From: Vulcanimicrobiota bacterium
GTDB taxonomy: Bacteria > Vulcanimicrobiota > Vulcanimicrobiia > Vulcanimicrobiales > Vulcanimicrobiaceae
Assembly (NCBI GenBank): GCA_027315505.1
Contig: DAHUXY010000089.1
Coordinates: 1 to 37,367, forward strand
Reading direction: 5' to 3'
Length of the DNA: 37,367 bases
The stretch's first letter is position 1; each line of letters begins with the position of its first letter. Shown here one piece after another: positions 36,493 through 37,367 of this stretch. The notes beneath the pieces are model-generated. The model saw only the letters and a program-made list of their open reading frames with translations. It searched no databases and had not been told where the DNA came from. Both the position numbers and the translations under genes were made by a program.

Positions 36493-36580
36493 GGGGTGGC
36501 GGGCACGCGCGCATTTTTACATCCATGTAAAAATGCTACTCGGTTCAGCTCCCCTCCCGCCATCCTGGCTCCGGGGAGCT
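36493..36580. repeat. Nested inverted repeats including a 26-nt A/T-rich palindrome
   Basis: GCATTTTTACAT-CC-ATGTAAAAATGC (36511-36536) inside GGGTGGCGGG (36494-36503)/CCCGCCATCC (36556-36565), overlapping AGCTCCCC/GGGGAGCT (36547-36554/36573-36580). Confidence 0.8.
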
Positions 36581-36681
36581 CTCACACGGCCCACAACCCC
36601 ACATCGCCCTCGCTCACCCGAGCACGCAACTCCAACGAGAAAGTCCCAACGCGACGCGCGAAACGCTAGCGTGCGGCGTTG

Positions 36682-37367
36682 TTAGATGTGGTCGGTGCTC
36701 CAGATGCCGTCGGCGGAGGAAGGAGATGCGGCCGTAGCCAGCCATTTTTTTGCGGCGGCGCTCAGCGGTGCGGCCATGAAGATTGCGTCGCGGCGTTTGC
36801 GTACGGAGCCGCGGGGCAACAGTTCGCGGGCGCCGTCGGGCGGTAACCAGCCGACGATGCGGCGCAGATCGCCCGCGGCGGCGCGTAGCAGCGCCGGAAG
36901 GAGAGCTGCGGCTTCGTCGTCGGCGACGCCGAATTCGTCGATGATGTATGCATCGTGTTCGGGAGCGCGTACGCCCAGAACGTAAGCCGCGATGCTACGC
37001 CCGCGACGCAGGACGAGATTGGTCTCTACGCCGGCCGTATGTTCGGATCCGGGGCGATTTCGCAAACGGATCCAGTCCCAAACGAGCGGGGTGCGAAGCA
37101 TCGCCCAAGGGCGAGTTTTCTCCGATAGATCGAAGCAGCGTCGCACGCCGCTCCAGTCCCGGTCCTCGAGACGGGCGACTTCGATGCGCACGTCGGCGAG
37201 CGTGTCTGCGCGCAGCGAGATAGCGCGCGAGGGCAGCTGCGCGAAGCCGAGCTCTTCGTAGAAATGCGGGCGGATGTCGGAGAAGAGATATGCGAAGTCG
37301 TCGCCGTCGTTGCGAGCACGATCGAGGAGCATGGCGAGCATCGCGCTGGCATAGCCTCGGCCGCGAA
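36682..37367 (-). CDS. GNAT-family N-acetyltransferase (partial, runs off window end)
   Basis: RGRGYASAMLAMLLDRARNDGDDFAYLFSDIRPHFYEELGF: GNAT motif A and C-terminal FYxxxGF; frame open to the window edge on the minus strand. Confidence 0.82.
   Translation of the reverse strand, partial: RGRGYASAMLAMLLDRARNDGDDFAYLFSDIRPHFYEELGFAQLPSRAISLRADTLADVRIEVARLEDRDWSGVRRCFDLSEKTRPWAMLRTPLVWDWIRLRNRPGSEHTAGVETNLVLRRGRSIAAYVLGVRAPEHDAYIIDEFGVADDEAAALLPALLRAAAGDLRRIVGWLPPDGARELLPRGSVRKRRDAIFMAAPLSAAAKKWLATAASPSSADGIWSTDHI

Noticed and set aside
36497-36562. tRNA-like outline with a TGGCGGG/CCCGCCA acceptor-like stem and GGTTCAGCTCC
   Set aside because: About 66 nt, mismatched T-stem, no conserved T-loop A58 and the centre is a 12-bp palindrome rather than D/anticodon arms; not a tRNA.

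Overview
High-GC bacterial chromosomal window with almost wall-to-wall housekeeping genes. No mobile element, CRISPR array, tRNA or rRNA was recognised. Order: ksgA (partial) and a YabE-like G5/3D protein (-); GT4 glycosyltransferase; small protein with a LexA-type operator; rho; rluB-like; DAHP synthase; TonB_C/TPR protein, exbB-exbD-exbD-tonB and a second tonB-like gene; PilZ (-) / uppP; a two-gene minus-strand operon (degenerate D12-like methylase + degenerate tandem HD-GYP); a 13-kb co-directional train moaC-mog-folC-folP-folB-folK-accB-like-accC-nusB-PBP1A-xseA-xseB-tlyA-nadK-recN; pyk (-); a Pro/Ala-rich TonB-like protein; a structured leader then rimP-nusA-ylxR-infB; a partial GNAT acetyltransferase (-). 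Gene order (ksgA/yabE; accB-accC-nusB-xseAB-tlyA-recN; rimP-nusA-ylxR-infB) and the GAAC-N4-GTTC SOS box point to a Terrabacteria-type lineage, possibly Eremiobacterota/WPS-2 (inference only). Strongest leads: (1) the accB positional homologue lacks the biotinyl-lysine (EAMKM replaced by EALGI); (2) a translationally coupled pair of catalytically degenerate HD-GYP and D12-methylase proteins; (3) a perfect LexA-type box inside the promoter of an uncharacterised RNase H-like small protein; (4) three neighbouring Ton-locus proteins sharing an unusual two-cysteine TonB_C-like domain; (5) a promoter/leader/terminator unit with mini-ORFs ahead of rimP-nusA-infB; (6) several genes (rho, accC, tlyA) whose conserved frame has no AUG/GUG/UUG start. 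No homology search was possible; family calls rest on recognised motifs.
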